In this document: one piece after another, positions 41,565 to 51,176 of the stretch | Numbering within the stretch: position 1 is the stretch's first letter | Layout: the number at the start of each line of letters is the position of its first letter | Source of the DNA: Pseudomonadota bacterium | GTDB lineage: Bacteria > Pseudomonadota > Gammaproteobacteria > Steroidobacterales > Steroidobacteraceae | Assembly (NCBI GenBank): GCA_021790795.1 | Contig: JAJYFU010000010.1 | Coordinates: 1-51,541, forward strand | DNA length: 51,541 nucleotides | Reading direction: 5' to 3' | Translations under genes and position numbers: made by a program | Notes under the pieces: generated by a model | Databases searched by the model: none | What the model was told of the DNA's origin: nothing | What the model saw: the letters and a program-made list of their open reading frames with translations, nothing else

Positions 41565-42767
41565 TCAGAACACCTCGAAGATCCCCGCCGCGCCCATGCC
41601 GGTGCCGATGCACATCGTCACCATGCCGAAGCCCTTCAAGCGCCGGTGGCGCATGCCGTGCACCAGCGTCGCGGTGCGAATCGCTCCGGTCGCCCCCAGC
41701 GGATGGCCAAGCGCGATGGCGCCGCCGTGCGGATTGACGCGCTCGGGGTCCAACCCGAGGTCGCGGATCACCGCCACCGACTGCGCGGCGAAGGCCTCGT
41801 TCAACTCGATCCACAGCAGCGCATCCTGAGCGAGACCCGCGCGCGTCAGCGCCGCCGGCACCGCTTCCTTCGGTCCGATCCCCATGATCGCCGGTGGAAC
41901 CCCCTTGACCGCGAAAGTCACGTATCGGGCCAGCGGCGTCAGGTCATAGCGTTTCAAAGCCGCTTCAGACACCAGGATCACGGCCGCCGCACCATCGGAG
42001 GTCTGCGAGCTGTTGCCGGCCGTGACGGTACCTTGGGCGTCGAAGACCGGCTTGAGTTTGCCGAGCGCCTCGAGCGAGGAGTCCGCGCGTGGCCCTTCAT
42101 CGTCACTCAGACGCTTGACGCTGCACTTTACCTCGCCGCCGGCCAAGTCGGCGGTACGGTAGGTGACCTCGATTGGAGCGATCTCCGCGGCGAAGCCGCC
42201 CGCGGCTCGCGCCGCGAGCGCTCGACGATGCGACTCGAACGCAAAGGCGTCCTGATCCTCCCGCGACACCCGCCACTGCCGCGCGACCATCTCGGCCGTG
42301 ATGCCCATGCCGTAGGCGATCGCATAGTTCTCGTCGCGGGCGAACACCTGTGGATTGAACGCGATCTTGTTGCCCATCATGGGCACCATGGACATCGACT
42401 CGGCGCCGCCGGCGATCACGACATCCGCCTCGCCGAGACGGATCCGGTCGGCGGCGATCTGCACGGCATTGAGTCCCGAGGAGCAATAGCGATTGACCGT
42501 GACGCCCGGCACCGTATCGGGAAGTCCCGCAAGCAGCGCCGCGATACGTGCCATGTTCAGACCCTGCTCGGCCTCGGGAAAGGCGCAGCCGACCACCACG
42601 TCCTCCACCGCCGCCGGCTCGATCGACGGGGTCTGCGCGAGCGCACTGCGCAGCGCGTGAACCATCATGTCGTCCGGGCGGGTATGGCGCAGCATGCCCC
42701 GCGGGGCTTTTCCGACCGGCGTGCGAACCGCGGCCACGATGTAGGCGTCTCGTATGTTCTTCGTCAT
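41565..42767 (-). CDS. Acetyl-CoA C-acyltransferase (3-ketoacyl-CoA thiolase)
   Basis: Final step of beta-oxidation, releasing acetyl-CoA. The 400-residue thiolase has the nucleophile C95 in 'NRYCSSGLNAV', 'GGAESMSMVPMMG', 'NEAFAAQ', 'NPHGGAIALGHPLGATG' and the acid/base Cys386 in 'MCIGTGMGAAG'. The N-terminal 'DAYIVAAVRTPVGKAPRG' is typical of FadA/FadI-type enzymes. ATG 42767 has GGAGGG 7 bases upstream. It follows the fadN-like gene by 21 bases and ends the operon. It might also supply the PaaJ (3-oxoadipyl-CoA thiolase) activity absent from the paa cluster; that is speculation. Confidence 0.93.
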   Translation of the reverse strand: MTKNIRDAYIVAAVRTPVGKAPRGMLRHTRPDDMMVHALRSALAQTPSIEPAAVEDVVVGCAFPEAEQGLNMARIAALLAGLPDTVPGVTVNRYCSSGLNAVQIAADRIRLGEADVVIAGGAESMSMVPMMGNKIAFNPQVFARDENYAIAYGMGITAEMVARQWRVSREDQDAFAFESHRRALAARAAGGFAAEIAPIEVTYRTADLAGGEVKCSVKRLSDDEGPRADSSLEALGKLKPVFDAQGTVTAGNSSQTSDGAAAVILVSEAALKRYDLTPLARYVTFAVKGVPPAIMGIGPKEAVPAALTRAGLAQDALLWIELNEAFAAQSVAVIRDLGLDPERVNPHGGAIALGHPLGATGAIRTATLVHGMRHRRLKGFGMVTMCIGTGMGAAGIFEVF

Positions 42768-42788
42768 CACAATTCCCTCCGGCGCCGC

Positions 42789-45158
42789 TCAATTGCGCAG
42801 CGGCTTGCCCGTGGCAAGCGTATGGGTGATGCGCTCCTGAGTCTTGGGGTTCTTCAGCAGCTCGATGAAGTGACGGCGCTCGAGCGCGAGAATCCACGCC
42901 TCATCGACCCGGGTCCCCGGCTCGAGATCCCCACCCGTCATGACCTGCGCAATGCGCGTGCCGATCTCGAAATCGTATGGACTGATGAAGTGCCCTTCGA
43001 GCAGATTCACCAGCTGCATTTTGATCGAGGCGGCTCCGACGCGGCCGGCGACCGCGAAACGCGCACCGGGCAACGGCGGCCGATAACCGGATCCGGCGAG
43101 TGCGAGCGCCTGCTCTTTGGCCACGTACAGCAGCTCATCGGCATTCATGATCACGACGTCGCCGCAGCGCAGATAACCCATCTGGCGCGCCTCGAGCGCG
43201 CTGCCGGCCACCTTTGCGGTCGCGACCGCCATGTAGAGATCCTTGAGCGCCGCGAGCACATCGCCCGTGCTGCGCTCGGCGGCGCGGCGCGCGAGCTCCT
43301 TGCACCCGCCGCCACCGGGCAGCAGGCCCACGCCGGCCTCGACCAGTCCCATGTACGACTCATGCGCCGCGACCACCCGATCACAATGCAGGGCGAATTC
43401 ACAGCCGCCGCCGAACACATAGCCCTCCGTCGCCGCCACCGTCGGCACGAGGCTGTAGCGCAGCCGCATGGAGGTGCTCTGAAAGCGTCCGATCACCGCC
43501 TCGATGCTCGCCCAATCGCCCGCCGCCACCGCCGGCTTGAGCGCCTCGAGATTCGCGCCGACCGAGAACGGTGCCTCGCTCTGCCAGATCACCAGCGCGC
43601 GGAAGCGCGCCTCGGCCAGATCGAGCGCCTGATTCAGGCCCTCGAGCGCCTCGGGCGTGATTGAATGCGCTTTGGTCTTCAGCGAGGCGACCAGCACACC
43701 GTCGCCGCTGGTAAAGGCGCGCACCGCCGGGTTCTCATACACGGTGTCGCCGAGCTGCGGCCGCTCCCCGACCAGCGCCGGCGGCGAGAGCTGCCGGCGG
43801 TACACCGCCAGGCCCGAGCGTCCGACCACGCGCTTCTGCGCGGCATCGTACGAGCCTTCCGGCGTGTGCACGCCGGTGCGGCCGGATTCGCTCACCCACG
43901 GCGGCAACGGCGCCGGCGCCAGTGCTTTGCGCTCGCGCACGTCCGCGTCGATCCAACCGGCGATTCGCGACCAGCCGGCCGCCTGCCACAGTTCGAACGG
44001 CCCGCGCTTCCAGCCGAAGCCCCAGCGCATCGCCAGATCGACGTCGCGCGCCGAATGCGCGATGTCGGCCAGATGGTAGGCGATGTAGTGAAAGGTGTCG
44101 CGAAAGCAGGCCCAGAGAAACTGCGCCTGCGGATGGTCGCTCGCGCGCAGCGCGCCGAACCGCTCGGCGACGTCGGCGGTCTTCAGCAGCTCGATCACCT
44201 TGGCGTCGGCCTGCGCGCCGGCTGGCACGTGCGCGCCGCTCGCCGGATCGAGCACGAGCAGATCACGCCCCCGCTTCTGATAGATGCCGCTCTTGGTCTT
44301 GGCGCCGAGGGCGCCCGCGCCGATCAGCCGCTCGAGCCACTCGGGCAGCGTGTACAGCTCGTGCCACGGATCCTCGCGCAGTCCCTCGCGCATCGTGCGC
44401 ACCACGTGCGCGAAGGTATCCAGACCGACCACGTCGGCGGTACGGAACGTGGCCGACTTCGGTCGCCCGAGCAATGGCCCGGTGAGGGCATCCACCACAT
44501 CGAAGCGCAAGCCGAACTTCGCGGCGTTGGCCACCGTGTCGAGCATCGAGAAGACGCCAACGCGGTTGGCGAGGAAATTCGGCGTGTCCTTGGCCCGAAC
44601 CACGCCCTTGCCCAGGGCGGTGACCAGGAAGGTTTCCAGGCAATCGAGCATGCCGGGAGCGGAATCCGCGCAGGGAATCAGCTCCGCCAGATGCATGTAG
44701 CGCGGCGGGTTGAAGAAATGCACGCCGCAGAAGCGCGCGCGCAGCGGCTGCGGACAGACGGCGGCGAGCGCGCCGATCGACAGCCCCGAGGTATTGGTGG
44801 CGAAGATCGCCTGCGGCGACAGCGCCGGCGCCACTTTGCGATACAACTCGCTCTTCCAATCGAGCCGCTCGGCGATCGCCTCGATGACCAGGTCGCACTC
44901 CGCGAGACGCCCGAGGTTCTGGCTGTAGTTCGCCGGCTCGATGAGCTCGGCCAGATCCCGTGTACCGAGTGGCGGCGGCGGCTGCTTGCCGAGCGCGGCG
45001 ATCGATTTCAGGACGATGCCGTTGCCGCCCCCGGGATCGGGTAGATCGAACAACACCGTCGGGACACCCGCGTTGACCAGGTGCGCGGCGATCTGCGCAC
45101 CCATCACGCCCGCCCCGAGCACGGCCACCTTGCGTATGACGAAATTTGTCTCAGCCAT
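42789..45158 (-). CDS. FadN-type 3-hydroxyacyl-CoA dehydrogenase / enoyl-CoA hydratase
   Basis: Bifunctional beta-oxidation enzyme of 789 residues with the dehydrogenase first and the hydratase last, the reverse of FadB/FadJ. The NAD loop 'VAVLGAGVMGAQIAAHLVNAG' is at about 11-31, 'ATNTSGLSIGAL' and 'GVHFFNPPRYMHLAELI' mark the catalytic His/Glu region, and a second 3HCDH C-terminal domain spans about 350-480. The crotonase part has 'WQSEAPFSVGANLEAL' and 'EGYVFGGGCEFALHCDRVVAAHESYMGLVEAGVGLLPGGGG'. ATG 45158 has the strong ribosome site GAGGAAA. It sits between the tetR and thiolase genes, as FadN-FadA in Bacillus. Confidence 0.92.
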   Translation of the reverse strand: MAETNFVIRKVAVLGAGVMGAQIAAHLVNAGVPTVLFDLPDPGGGNGIVLKSIAALGKQPPPPLGTRDLAELIEPANYSQNLGRLAECDLVIEAIAERLDWKSELYRKVAPALSPQAIFATNTSGLSIGALAAVCPQPLRARFCGVHFFNPPRYMHLAELIPCADSAPGMLDCLETFLVTALGKGVVRAKDTPNFLANRVGVFSMLDTVANAAKFGLRFDVVDALTGPLLGRPKSATFRTADVVGLDTFAHVVRTMREGLREDPWHELYTLPEWLERLIGAGALGAKTKSGIYQKRGRDLLVLDPASGAHVPAGAQADAKVIELLKTADVAERFGALRASDHPQAQFLWACFRDTFHYIAYHLADIAHSARDVDLAMRWGFGWKRGPFELWQAAGWSRIAGWIDADVRERKALAPAPLPPWVSESGRTGVHTPEGSYDAAQKRVVGRSGLAVYRRQLSPPALVGERPQLGDTVYENPAVRAFTSGDGVLVASLKTKAHSITPEALEGLNQALDLAEARFRALVIWQSEAPFSVGANLEALKPAVAAGDWASIEAVIGRFQSTSMRLRYSLVPTVAATEGYVFGGGCEFALHCDRVVAAHESYMGLVEAGVGLLPGGGGCKELARRAAERSTGDVLAALKDLYMAVATAKVAGSALEARQMGYLRCGDVVIMNADELLYVAKEQALALAGSGYRPPLPGARFAVAGRVGAASIKMQLVNLLEGHFISPYDFEIGTRIAQVMTGGDLEPGTRVDEAWILALERRHFIELLKNPKTQERITHTLATGKPLRN

Positions 45159-45168
45159 GATTTCCTCT

Positions 45169-46101
45169 TTAACCGCGGCCTTGCCGGCTCGGTGTGCGCC
45201 CTTCCGGGAGCTTTCGCGACACCGTCTTCCCGGGCACCGGGACACCGCTTCCCAACATCACTTCGGTCCTCGGCGCGCGCTCTGCGCAAGGCGCCTGGGG
45301 CTTCGCGGCCGGGCTCGCCGCGGAGCGCGTGCCGGCCTTTTTTCCGCCCGGGCGCCCGTCGCGCGCGGCCGGCTTTTCCCGGCACTGCGCGCCGCCCGCG
45401 ATTTTCTCCCCGCTCGGTCGCGAGCCAATGCCGGCCACCACGAACGGCACGACATGCTTGACGATCAGGTCCGGATCGCGCGCCGAGACCGCCGAGCGGC
45501 CGAATACCTTGAGAATATCGTTGCCCGCGAACGCGTGAAACATGACACTGAAGCCAAGGTGCAGCCGCCAGGCCACCTCCTCGGCGGAAAGCTCCGGCAG
45601 GGCGCTCTCCAGAGCCCGCGTGTAGCGCGCGACCAGATGCCCCCAATCGCGCGACAGCGTGTCGCGCAGCTGGCGGTGATTCTCCACCAGCACCCGCGAG
45701 AACAGCCGGGCGAATACCGCGCCGCCGCGCGCCGGATCGCGTGACAGCGACAGCGCCGGGCGCACGAAGCACATCACCACTTCCTCGACGCTCGCGGCGG
45801 TCTTCCCTGCGGCACTGCGCGCCTCGAGCGCATCGAGCTCGAGCACGCACTCGCGCGCCCATGGCGCGAAGCGCCGCGCGAACACCGCCTCGAACAGCGC
45901 GTCCTTGGAGCGAAAGTGGTAATTGACCGCCGCCAGATTGACTCCGGCCTGCCGCGTGATCAGCCGCAACGATGTGGCCTTGAGGCCGAACTCGACGAAC
46001 AACCCTTCGGCGACATCGAGGATGCGCGCCGCGGTCCCGGAGTATCGCGACTGCGGTTGCAGGCGGCGCTCGCCGCGTGGAGATGATTTCATCGGCTGCA
46101 T
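45169..46101 (-). CDS. TetR-family regulator with a long basic C-terminal tail
   Basis: A 310-residue TetR regulator. The helix-turn-helix is 'RILDVAEGLFVEFGLKATSLRLITRQAGVNLAAVNYHFRSKDALFEAVF' (about 27-75), with the usual 'NYHF.SK..L' recognition-helix ending. The ligand domain to about residue 210 resembles TetR proteins that control fatty-acid degradation (C-terminal domain TetR_C_7/DUF1956-like, by pattern). About 100 extra residues follow, rich in Lys, Arg, Pro, Gly and Ala, as in low-complexity DNA- or RNA-binding tails. ATG 46101 follows a GAG-rich site. Its position between fadB-like and fadN-like genes suggests it regulates this operon in response to an acyl-CoA. Confidence 0.88.
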   Translation of the reverse strand: MQPMKSSPRGERRLQPQSRYSGTAARILDVAEGLFVEFGLKATSLRLITRQAGVNLAAVNYHFRSKDALFEAVFARRFAPWARECVLELDALEARSAAGKTAASVEEVVMCFVRPALSLSRDPARGGAVFARLFSRVLVENHRQLRDTLSRDWGHLVARYTRALESALPELSAEEVAWRLHLGFSVMFHAFAGNDILKVFGRSAVSARDPDLIVKHVVPFVVAGIGSRPSGEKIAGGAQCREKPAARDGRPGGKKAGTRSAASPAAKPQAPCAERAPRTEVMLGSGVPVPGKTVSRKLPEGRTPSRQGRG

Positions 46102-46113
46102 CACTCAAACACT

Positions 46114-46124
46114 CGTTTTAAACG
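46114..46124. promoter_or_regulatory. Small palindrome before tetR, possible operator
   Basis: CGTTT-T-AAACG, a perfect palindrome in the 33-base gap between the fadB-like and tetR genes. A+T-rich context and position suit an operator for the TetR protein. Confidence 0.35.
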
Positions 46125-46134
46125 TACATTTATT

Positions 46135-48216
46135 TCATCGCCGGGTCAAGCACTCCCAGCCGCCCCGCGCGGCCGCCGCGCGCAGGTGCGCGCACGGTCC
46201 CCAGCGCGCCCCGTGGCTCGGCGCGAGCTGCTCGAGCGTGTCAATGACCTTGGCGAGCCCTTCTTGCTCGGCCCAGTACATCGGACCGCCCTTGTAGGCG
46301 GGAAAGCCATACCCGTGTATGTACACGACGTCGATGTCGCCGGCGCGCGCGGCGATTCCCTCCGCCAGCAGCTTCGCACCCTCGTTGATCAGGGGGTGCA
46401 GCAGCCGGGCGAGAATTTCCGCCTCGCCGAGCTCGCGCCGCTCGATTCCGAGCTCGCGGGACACCGCGCAGATGAGCGCCAGCACCTGCGGATCGGAACG
46501 CCGCTCGCGGCCCTCGTACAGATAGAAGCCTCGGCCGCTCTTGCGCCCGAGCCGTCCCTGCGCCGCCATGCGCTCGAGAATCGGCGACCAGCGCTCATCG
46601 GCGGGCAATGCGCGATTGCGCCGGATCGCCCAACCGACATCGTTGCCGGCGAGATCGCGCATCGCCAGCGGTCCCATCGCGAACCCGAACGCCTCGACCA
46701 CCCCGTCGATCTGCTCGGGCGTTGCGCCCTCCTCGAGCAGCCGCTCCGCCTCGGCGCCGTAGTACTGCAGCATGCGATTGCCGATGAAGCCGTCGCAATT
46801 GCCCGCCAGCACCGCGATCTTGCCGAGACGCCGCGCGAGCGCCATCACCGTGGCGAGGGTTTGCGGCGAGCTCGCCCGTCCGCGCACATTCTCCATCAGC
46901 TTCATGACGTGCGCCGGGCTGAAGAAATGCGTTCCGACCACCTGCTGCGGCCGCGTGGTGCGGGCGGCCAGCCGGTCGATGTCGAGCGTCGAGGTGTTGC
47001 TGGCCAGGATCGCACGCGGCGGCGTGCTGCGGTCGAGCCGCTCGAACACCTGACACTTGAGCGCCGGATCCTCGAATACCGCCTCGACGGCCATGTCGAC
47101 GTCCCCGAGCGCCGAGTATTCGACGGCGCCGCGGATGCGCGCGCGCGCCGCTTCCGCCTGCTCCCCGCTCAGCTTGCCGCGTTCGACGCTCTCGCCGTAG
47201 AGCGCGCCGACGCGCTCGAGCCCTAGCGCAACGGCCTCCCGCGACACATCCAGCAATGTTACGTCGATCCCCGCATTGGCGAAGCACACCGCTATGCCCG
47301 CGCCCATGGTCCCCGCCCCGACCACCCCCACGCGCTCGATCGGCAGCGGCGCGACCTGCGGACCGGCCTGCGGAACCCTGCGCGCCGCGCGCTCGGCGTG
47401 AAACACGTGCATCAGCGCCTTGCACTGCGGGCTCTCACGGCACTCGAGATACCATTGGCGCTCCAGTTGGAACCCCTCGAGGGCCGGGCGGGTGCACGCC
47501 GCCTCGATCGCATCGACGATCCGCCATGGCGCGAGTTGCCCGCGAAAGGCGCGCGCGTGCGCCGCGCGAAACGCCGCAAACAAGTCCGGCTCGGGTACGG
47601 CGAGCTTGTCCTCGCGCGCCCGCGCCAGGGCCGGCAGAGGCTCGCCGCCGGCGAGCCGCCGCGCCCATTGCACCGCCGCCCGCACCGTGTCCGGGGCGAT
47701 CGCGTCGATCAGGCCGATGGCCAGGGCACGCGCGGCCGGAAGCTGAGCCCCGGAGGTGAGGGCCTCGAGGGTTGCGGCGGGGCCGGCCAGACGCGTGAAG
47801 CGCTGTGTGCCGCCGCTGCCGGGAATGAGGCCCAGCTTGACTTCCGGCAGTCCGACCCGCGCCTCGGGCGCGGCGATGCGTCCGTGGCAGGTCAGCGCCA
47901 GCTCGAAGCCGCCCCCGAGCGCGGCGCCCTCGATGGCTGCCACGATCGGCTTGCCGAGCGCTTCCATCTGCGCCTGCAGCTCGAGCAGGATCGGACTGTG
48001 AAACGCCGCCCCCGAGGCGATCTCGTTGATATCGGCGCCGGCCGGGAAGCAGGCACGCGCGCCGCACAGCACGACGGCCATGACGGCCGGATCGTCCGCT
48101 GCGCGCCGCAGCCCCGCTTCAAGTCCGGCACGCACCCGCAGATCGAGCGCGTTGACCGGTGGGTTGTCGATCTCGAGCAGCGCGACGTCGCCGTCGCGGC
48201 GGTAATGGGTAGGCAC
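46135..48216 (-). CDS. FadB/FadJ-like enoyl-CoA hydratase / 3-hydroxyacyl-CoA dehydrogenase
   Basis: Bifunctional beta-oxidation enzyme of 693 residues in the usual order. The crotonase half has 'GADINEIASG' and 'EGAALGGGFELALTCHGRIAAPEARVGLPEVKLGLIPGSGG' with catalytic glutamates E105 and E125. The dehydrogenase starts with 'VGVVGAGTMGAGIAVCFANAGIDVTLLD' (296-323), followed by 'ASNTSTLDID' and 'GTHFFSPAHVMKLMENV'. Length and linker resemble the peroxisomal-type multifunctional enzymes and short FadJ. GTG 48216 is chosen as start, with a GGGGAT site about 6 bases upstream. It heads the fad operon, 112 bases from the cysNC stop. Confidence 0.92.
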   Translation of the reverse strand: MPTHYRRDGDVALLEIDNPPVNALDLRVRAGLEAGLRRAADDPAVMAVVLCGARACFPAGADINEIASGAAFHSPILLELQAQMEALGKPIVAAIEGAALGGGFELALTCHGRIAAPEARVGLPEVKLGLIPGSGGTQRFTRLAGPAATLEALTSGAQLPAARALAIGLIDAIAPDTVRAAVQWARRLAGGEPLPALARAREDKLAVPEPDLFAAFRAAHARAFRGQLAPWRIVDAIEAACTRPALEGFQLERQWYLECRESPQCKALMHVFHAERAARRVPQAGPQVAPLPIERVGVVGAGTMGAGIAVCFANAGIDVTLLDVSREAVALGLERVGALYGESVERGKLSGEQAEAARARIRGAVEYSALGDVDMAVEAVFEDPALKCQVFERLDRSTPPRAILASNTSTLDIDRLAARTTRPQQVVGTHFFSPAHVMKLMENVRGRASSPQTLATVMALARRLGKIAVLAGNCDGFIGNRMLQYYGAEAERLLEEGATPEQIDGVVEAFGFAMGPLAMRDLAGNDVGWAIRRNRALPADERWSPILERMAAQGRLGRKSGRGFYLYEGRERRSDPQVLALICAVSRELGIERRELGEAEILARLLHPLINEGAKLLAEGIAARAGDIDVVYIHGYGFPAYKGGPMYWAEQEGLAKVIDTLEQLAPSHGARWGPCAHLRAAAARGGWECLTRR

Positions 48217-48328
48217 GGCAATCCCCAGCGCCTGAATCGTCCGATGGTAGCGCGCTCGACGCCGCAATTCGAGACATGCGCCGCGGCGCACGCGCGCCGC
48301 GCGCGACCCAACAGGGCCGCGGGTCGGC

Positions 48329-50245
48329 TCACACGATGATGTGCCGCGCCTTGAGCTCCGCGATCACCCGGCGCGCCTCCTCGTCGGCTCCGAGCGGACT
48401 CGGCACCAGCACCAGCTCAGGGTTCTCCGGCGGCTCGTACGGGGAATCGATGCCCGTGAAATTGCGGATCTTGCCCTCGAGCGCGCGCGCGTACAGGCCC
48501 TTCGGATCGCGCCGGCGGCACTCCTCGAGCGGTGTGTCGACGAAGATCTCGATGAACTCGCTCGCGTCGACCAGCTCGCGCACCATGTTCCGCTCGGCGC
48601 GAAACGGCGAGATGAACGAGCACAACACGATCGCGCCCGCATCGACGAACAGCTTGGCGACCTCCCCGACACGCCGGATGTTCTCGACCCGGTCGGCGTC
48701 CGTGAAGCCGAGGTCGCGGTTCAACCCATGGCGCACGTTGTCGCCGTCGAGCATGTAAGTATGCGCGCCGTGGGCATGCAACTCGCGCTCCACGATGTTC
48801 GCGATGGTGCTCTTGCCCGAGCCCGACAGACCCGTGAACCACAGGACCGCCGGGCGGTGGCCGTTGAGGCGCACCCGCGCGGACTTGTCGATCAGCAATG
48901 CCTGGCGATGGATGTTCGTGGCGCGACGCAGGCCGAAGCTGATCATGCCCGCTCCGACGGTCGCGTGCGTGAAGCGGTCGATCAGCACGAAGGCGCCGGT
49001 GGCGCGGTTGTCCTCGTACGCATCCAACGCCACCGGCGAGGCGGTGGATAGATTGCAGAACCCGATTTCGTTCAGCCCCAATGTCTTGGCCGCAATGTGC
49101 TCCAGCGTGTTGACGTCGACCTTGTGCTTCAGACTGGTCACGCGCGCGGGCACGTAGCGCGTGCCGATGCGCAACAGGTACGAGCGACCCGGGAGCATGG
49201 GTTCCTCGACCATCCACAGGACCTGCGCGGCGAACTGATCGACCACTTCCGGGCGCGCCTGGGCGTGTGCCAGCACATCGCCGCGCGCGATATCCACTTC
49301 GTCCGCCAGCGTCAGCGTGACGGCGTCACCGGCGCGCGCCTCGGGCAGATCGCCATCGGCGGTGACGATACGCTCGACTTTGCTTTCGCGACCGGACACG
49401 GCCACCACCAGCCGGTCGCCGGGCTGTACGACACCCGAGGCGACGGTACCGGAAAACCCGCGGAAATCCGCATTCGGACGGTTGACCCACTGCACGGGAA
49501 AGCGCAGCGGCTTGGCGTCGAGCCCCTCGCCGACATCGAGCGTCTCGAGCTGCTCGATGAGCGTCGGACCCTCGTACCAACCCATGCGCTCGGAGCGGTG
49601 CACCACGTTGTCGCCGTAGCGGGCCGACAGCGCAATGCTGGTGATGGAGGTGAACTTCAGCGCTTCGGCGAAGCCGAGATAATCGGCGACGATGTGATGG
49701 AAGCGCTCCCCGGAGAACTCGGCCAGATCTATCTTGTTGACCGCGAGCACCACGTGCTTGATGCCGAGCAGCGCGCAGATGTAGCTGTGGCGGCGCGTCT
49801 GCGTGAGCACTCCCTTGCGCGCATCGATCAGGATCACCGCCGCCTGGCAGTTCGAGGCGCCGGTGGCCATGTTGCGCGTGTACTGCTCGTGCCCCGGCGT
49901 GTCGGCCACGATGAAGGCGCGGCGCGGTGTGGCGAAGAATCGGTAGGCGACATCTATGGTGATGCCCTGCTCGCGCTCGGCCTGCAAGCCGTCGACCAGC
50001 AGCGCCAGATCGAGCTCCTCGCCCGTGGTGCCGTGCCTGCGGCTGTCGCGCTCGAGGGCGCTCAACTGGTCCTCGTGGATCAGCTGAGTGTCGTACAGGA
50101 GGCGGCCGATGAGGGTCGACTTGCCGTCATCGACCGAGCCGCAGGTCAGAAAGCGCAGCAGCGCCTTGCCCGAGGCGCTCTCGCGGCCCGCGGCGGCCGC
50201 GGGTTTCGCACCCTCCGGCGCGTGCGTCTCAGAAGTATCCGTCAC
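48329..50245 (-). CDS. cysNC: Bifunctional sulfate adenylyltransferase subunit 1 / APS kinase
   Basis: GTPase half drives APS formation by CysD, and the C-terminal kinase phosphorylates APS to PAPS. The 638-residue product has the GTPase motifs 'GSVDDGKST' (36-44), 'DTPGHEQY' (115-122) and 'NKID' (170-173), EF-Tu-like beta barrels to about residue 440, then APS kinase Walker A 'GLSGSGKST' (472-480), '[20 protein letters not shown]' and 'FISPFRAER'. The fusion is common in gammaproteobacteria such as Pseudomonas and Xanthomonas. Its start lies 17 bases inside cysD, so the two subunits are co-translated. Confidence 0.96.
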   Translation of the reverse strand: MTDTSETHAPEGAKPAAAAGRESASGKALLRFLTCGSVDDGKSTLIGRLLYDTQLIHEDQLSALERDSRRHGTTGEELDLALLVDGLQAEREQGITIDVAYRFFATPRRAFIVADTPGHEQYTRNMATGASNCQAAVILIDARKGVLTQTRRHSYICALLGIKHVVLAVNKIDLAEFSGERFHHIVADYLGFAEALKFTSITSIALSARYGDNVVHRSERMGWYEGPTLIEQLETLDVGEGLDAKPLRFPVQWVNRPNADFRGFSGTVASGVVQPGDRLVVAVSGRESKVERIVTADGDLPEARAGDAVTLTLADEVDIARGDVLAHAQARPEVVDQFAAQVLWMVEEPMLPGRSYLLRIGTRYVPARVTSLKHKVDVNTLEHIAAKTLGLNEIGFCNLSTASPVALDAYEDNRATGAFVLIDRFTHATVGAGMISFGLRRATNIHRQALLIDKSARVRLNGHRPAVLWFTGLSGSGKSTIANIVERELHAHGAHTYMLDGDNVRHGLNRDLGFTDADRVENIRRVGEVAKLFVDAGAIVLCSFISPFRAERNMVRELVDASEFIEIFVDTPLEECRRRDPKGLYARALEGKIRNFTGIDSPYEPPENPELVLVPSPLGADEEARRVIAELKARHIIV

Positions 50246-51170
50246 GTTTCTTCTTCTCCATTGATGCCGCCTCGTCGGCGTCGATCAGCCGCCCGGAACG
50301 CTCCGAAGTGCGCGTCAGGAGCATCTCCTCGATGATCTCGTCGATCGTCGTGGCACGACTCTCGATCGCAGCGGTGAGCGGATAGCACCCCAGGGAGCGA
50401 AAACGCACCATGCGCACCTGCTCGCGCTCCCCGGGCTTGAGCGGCATGCGCTCATCGTCACGCATGATCAGCTGGCCGTCACGCTCGATCACCGGACGCG
50501 GCGCGGCGAAGTACAGCGGCACCACCGGGATGCCTTCGGCGCGGGTGTACTGCCAGACATCGAGCTCGGTCCAGTTGGAGAGCGGGAAGACCCGGATCGT
50601 CTCGCCCGCGTTGATCCGGGTGTTGTAGAGATTCCACAGCTCGGGCCGCTGGTTGCGCGGGTCCCACACGTGACCCGGCGAGCGGAACGAGAAGACGCGC
50701 TCCTTGGCGCGGCTTTGCTCCTCGTCCCGGCGCGCCCCGCCGAAGGCCGCATCGAATTGCCATTTGTCGAGCGCCTGTTTGAGCGCCTCGGTCTTCATCA
50801 CCTGCGTGTGCAGCTTCGATCCGGAGCTGATGGGATTGATGCCGCGGGCGAGCCCCTCGGGGTTGGTGTGCACGAGGAGCTTGACGCCGTGACGTGCGGC
50901 GATCTGATCGCGAAAGCGGATCATCTCGCGGAATTTCCAGGTGGTGTCGACGTGCAGCAGCTGGAATGGCGGCTTGCCGGGGTAGAAGGCCTTCAGCGCC
51001 AGATGCAGCATGACGCCCGAGTCCTTGCCGATCGAGTACAGCATGACCGGATTGCGGAACTCCGCGGCAACCTCGCGGATGATGCCGATCGACTCCGACT
51101 CGAGACGGCGCAGGTGCGGCGAGAGAGATGCGCGCCGGGGAACGCGGGCGCTCGCGGTGGTGTCGTCCAT
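50229..51170 (-). CDS. cysD: Sulfate adenylyltransferase subunit 2
   Basis: Catalytic subunit forming APS from ATP and sulfate. The 313-residue protein has the ATP-pyrophosphatase PP-loop '[11 protein letters not shown]' (45-55), '[12 protein letters not shown]', '[22 protein letters not shown]' and '[14 protein letters not shown]', with the final 'EKKKRDGYF' seen in all CysD. The ATG is six bases after the cysQ stop, giving the order cysQ-cysD-cysNC. Together they supply APS and PAPS for the CysH encoded at 19.2 kb. Confidence 0.97.
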   Translation of the reverse strand: MDDTTASARVPRRASLSPHLRRLESESIGIIREVAAEFRNPVMLYSIGKDSGVMLHLALKAFYPGKPPFQLLHVDTTWKFREMIRFRDQIAARHGVKLLVHTNPEGLARGINPISSGSKLHTQVMKTEALKQALDKWQFDAAFGGARRDEEQSRAKERVFSFRSPGHVWDPRNQRPELWNLYNTRINAGETIRVFPLSNWTELDVWQYTRAEGIPVVPLYFAAPRPVIERDGQLIMRDDERMPLKPGEREQVRMVRFRSLGCYPLTAAIESRATTIDEIIEEMLLTRTSERSGRLIDADEAASMEKKKRDGYF

Positions 51171-51176
51171 TCGGGT

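Noticed and set aside
41001-43664. Plus-strand open frame of 887 codons across the FtsX fragment and thiolase/fadN region
   Set aside because: Only the part up to about 41564 resembles a protein family. The remainder is antisense to the thiolase and fadN genes and gives Arg/His/Gly-rich low-complexity translation typical of G+C-rich shadow frames.
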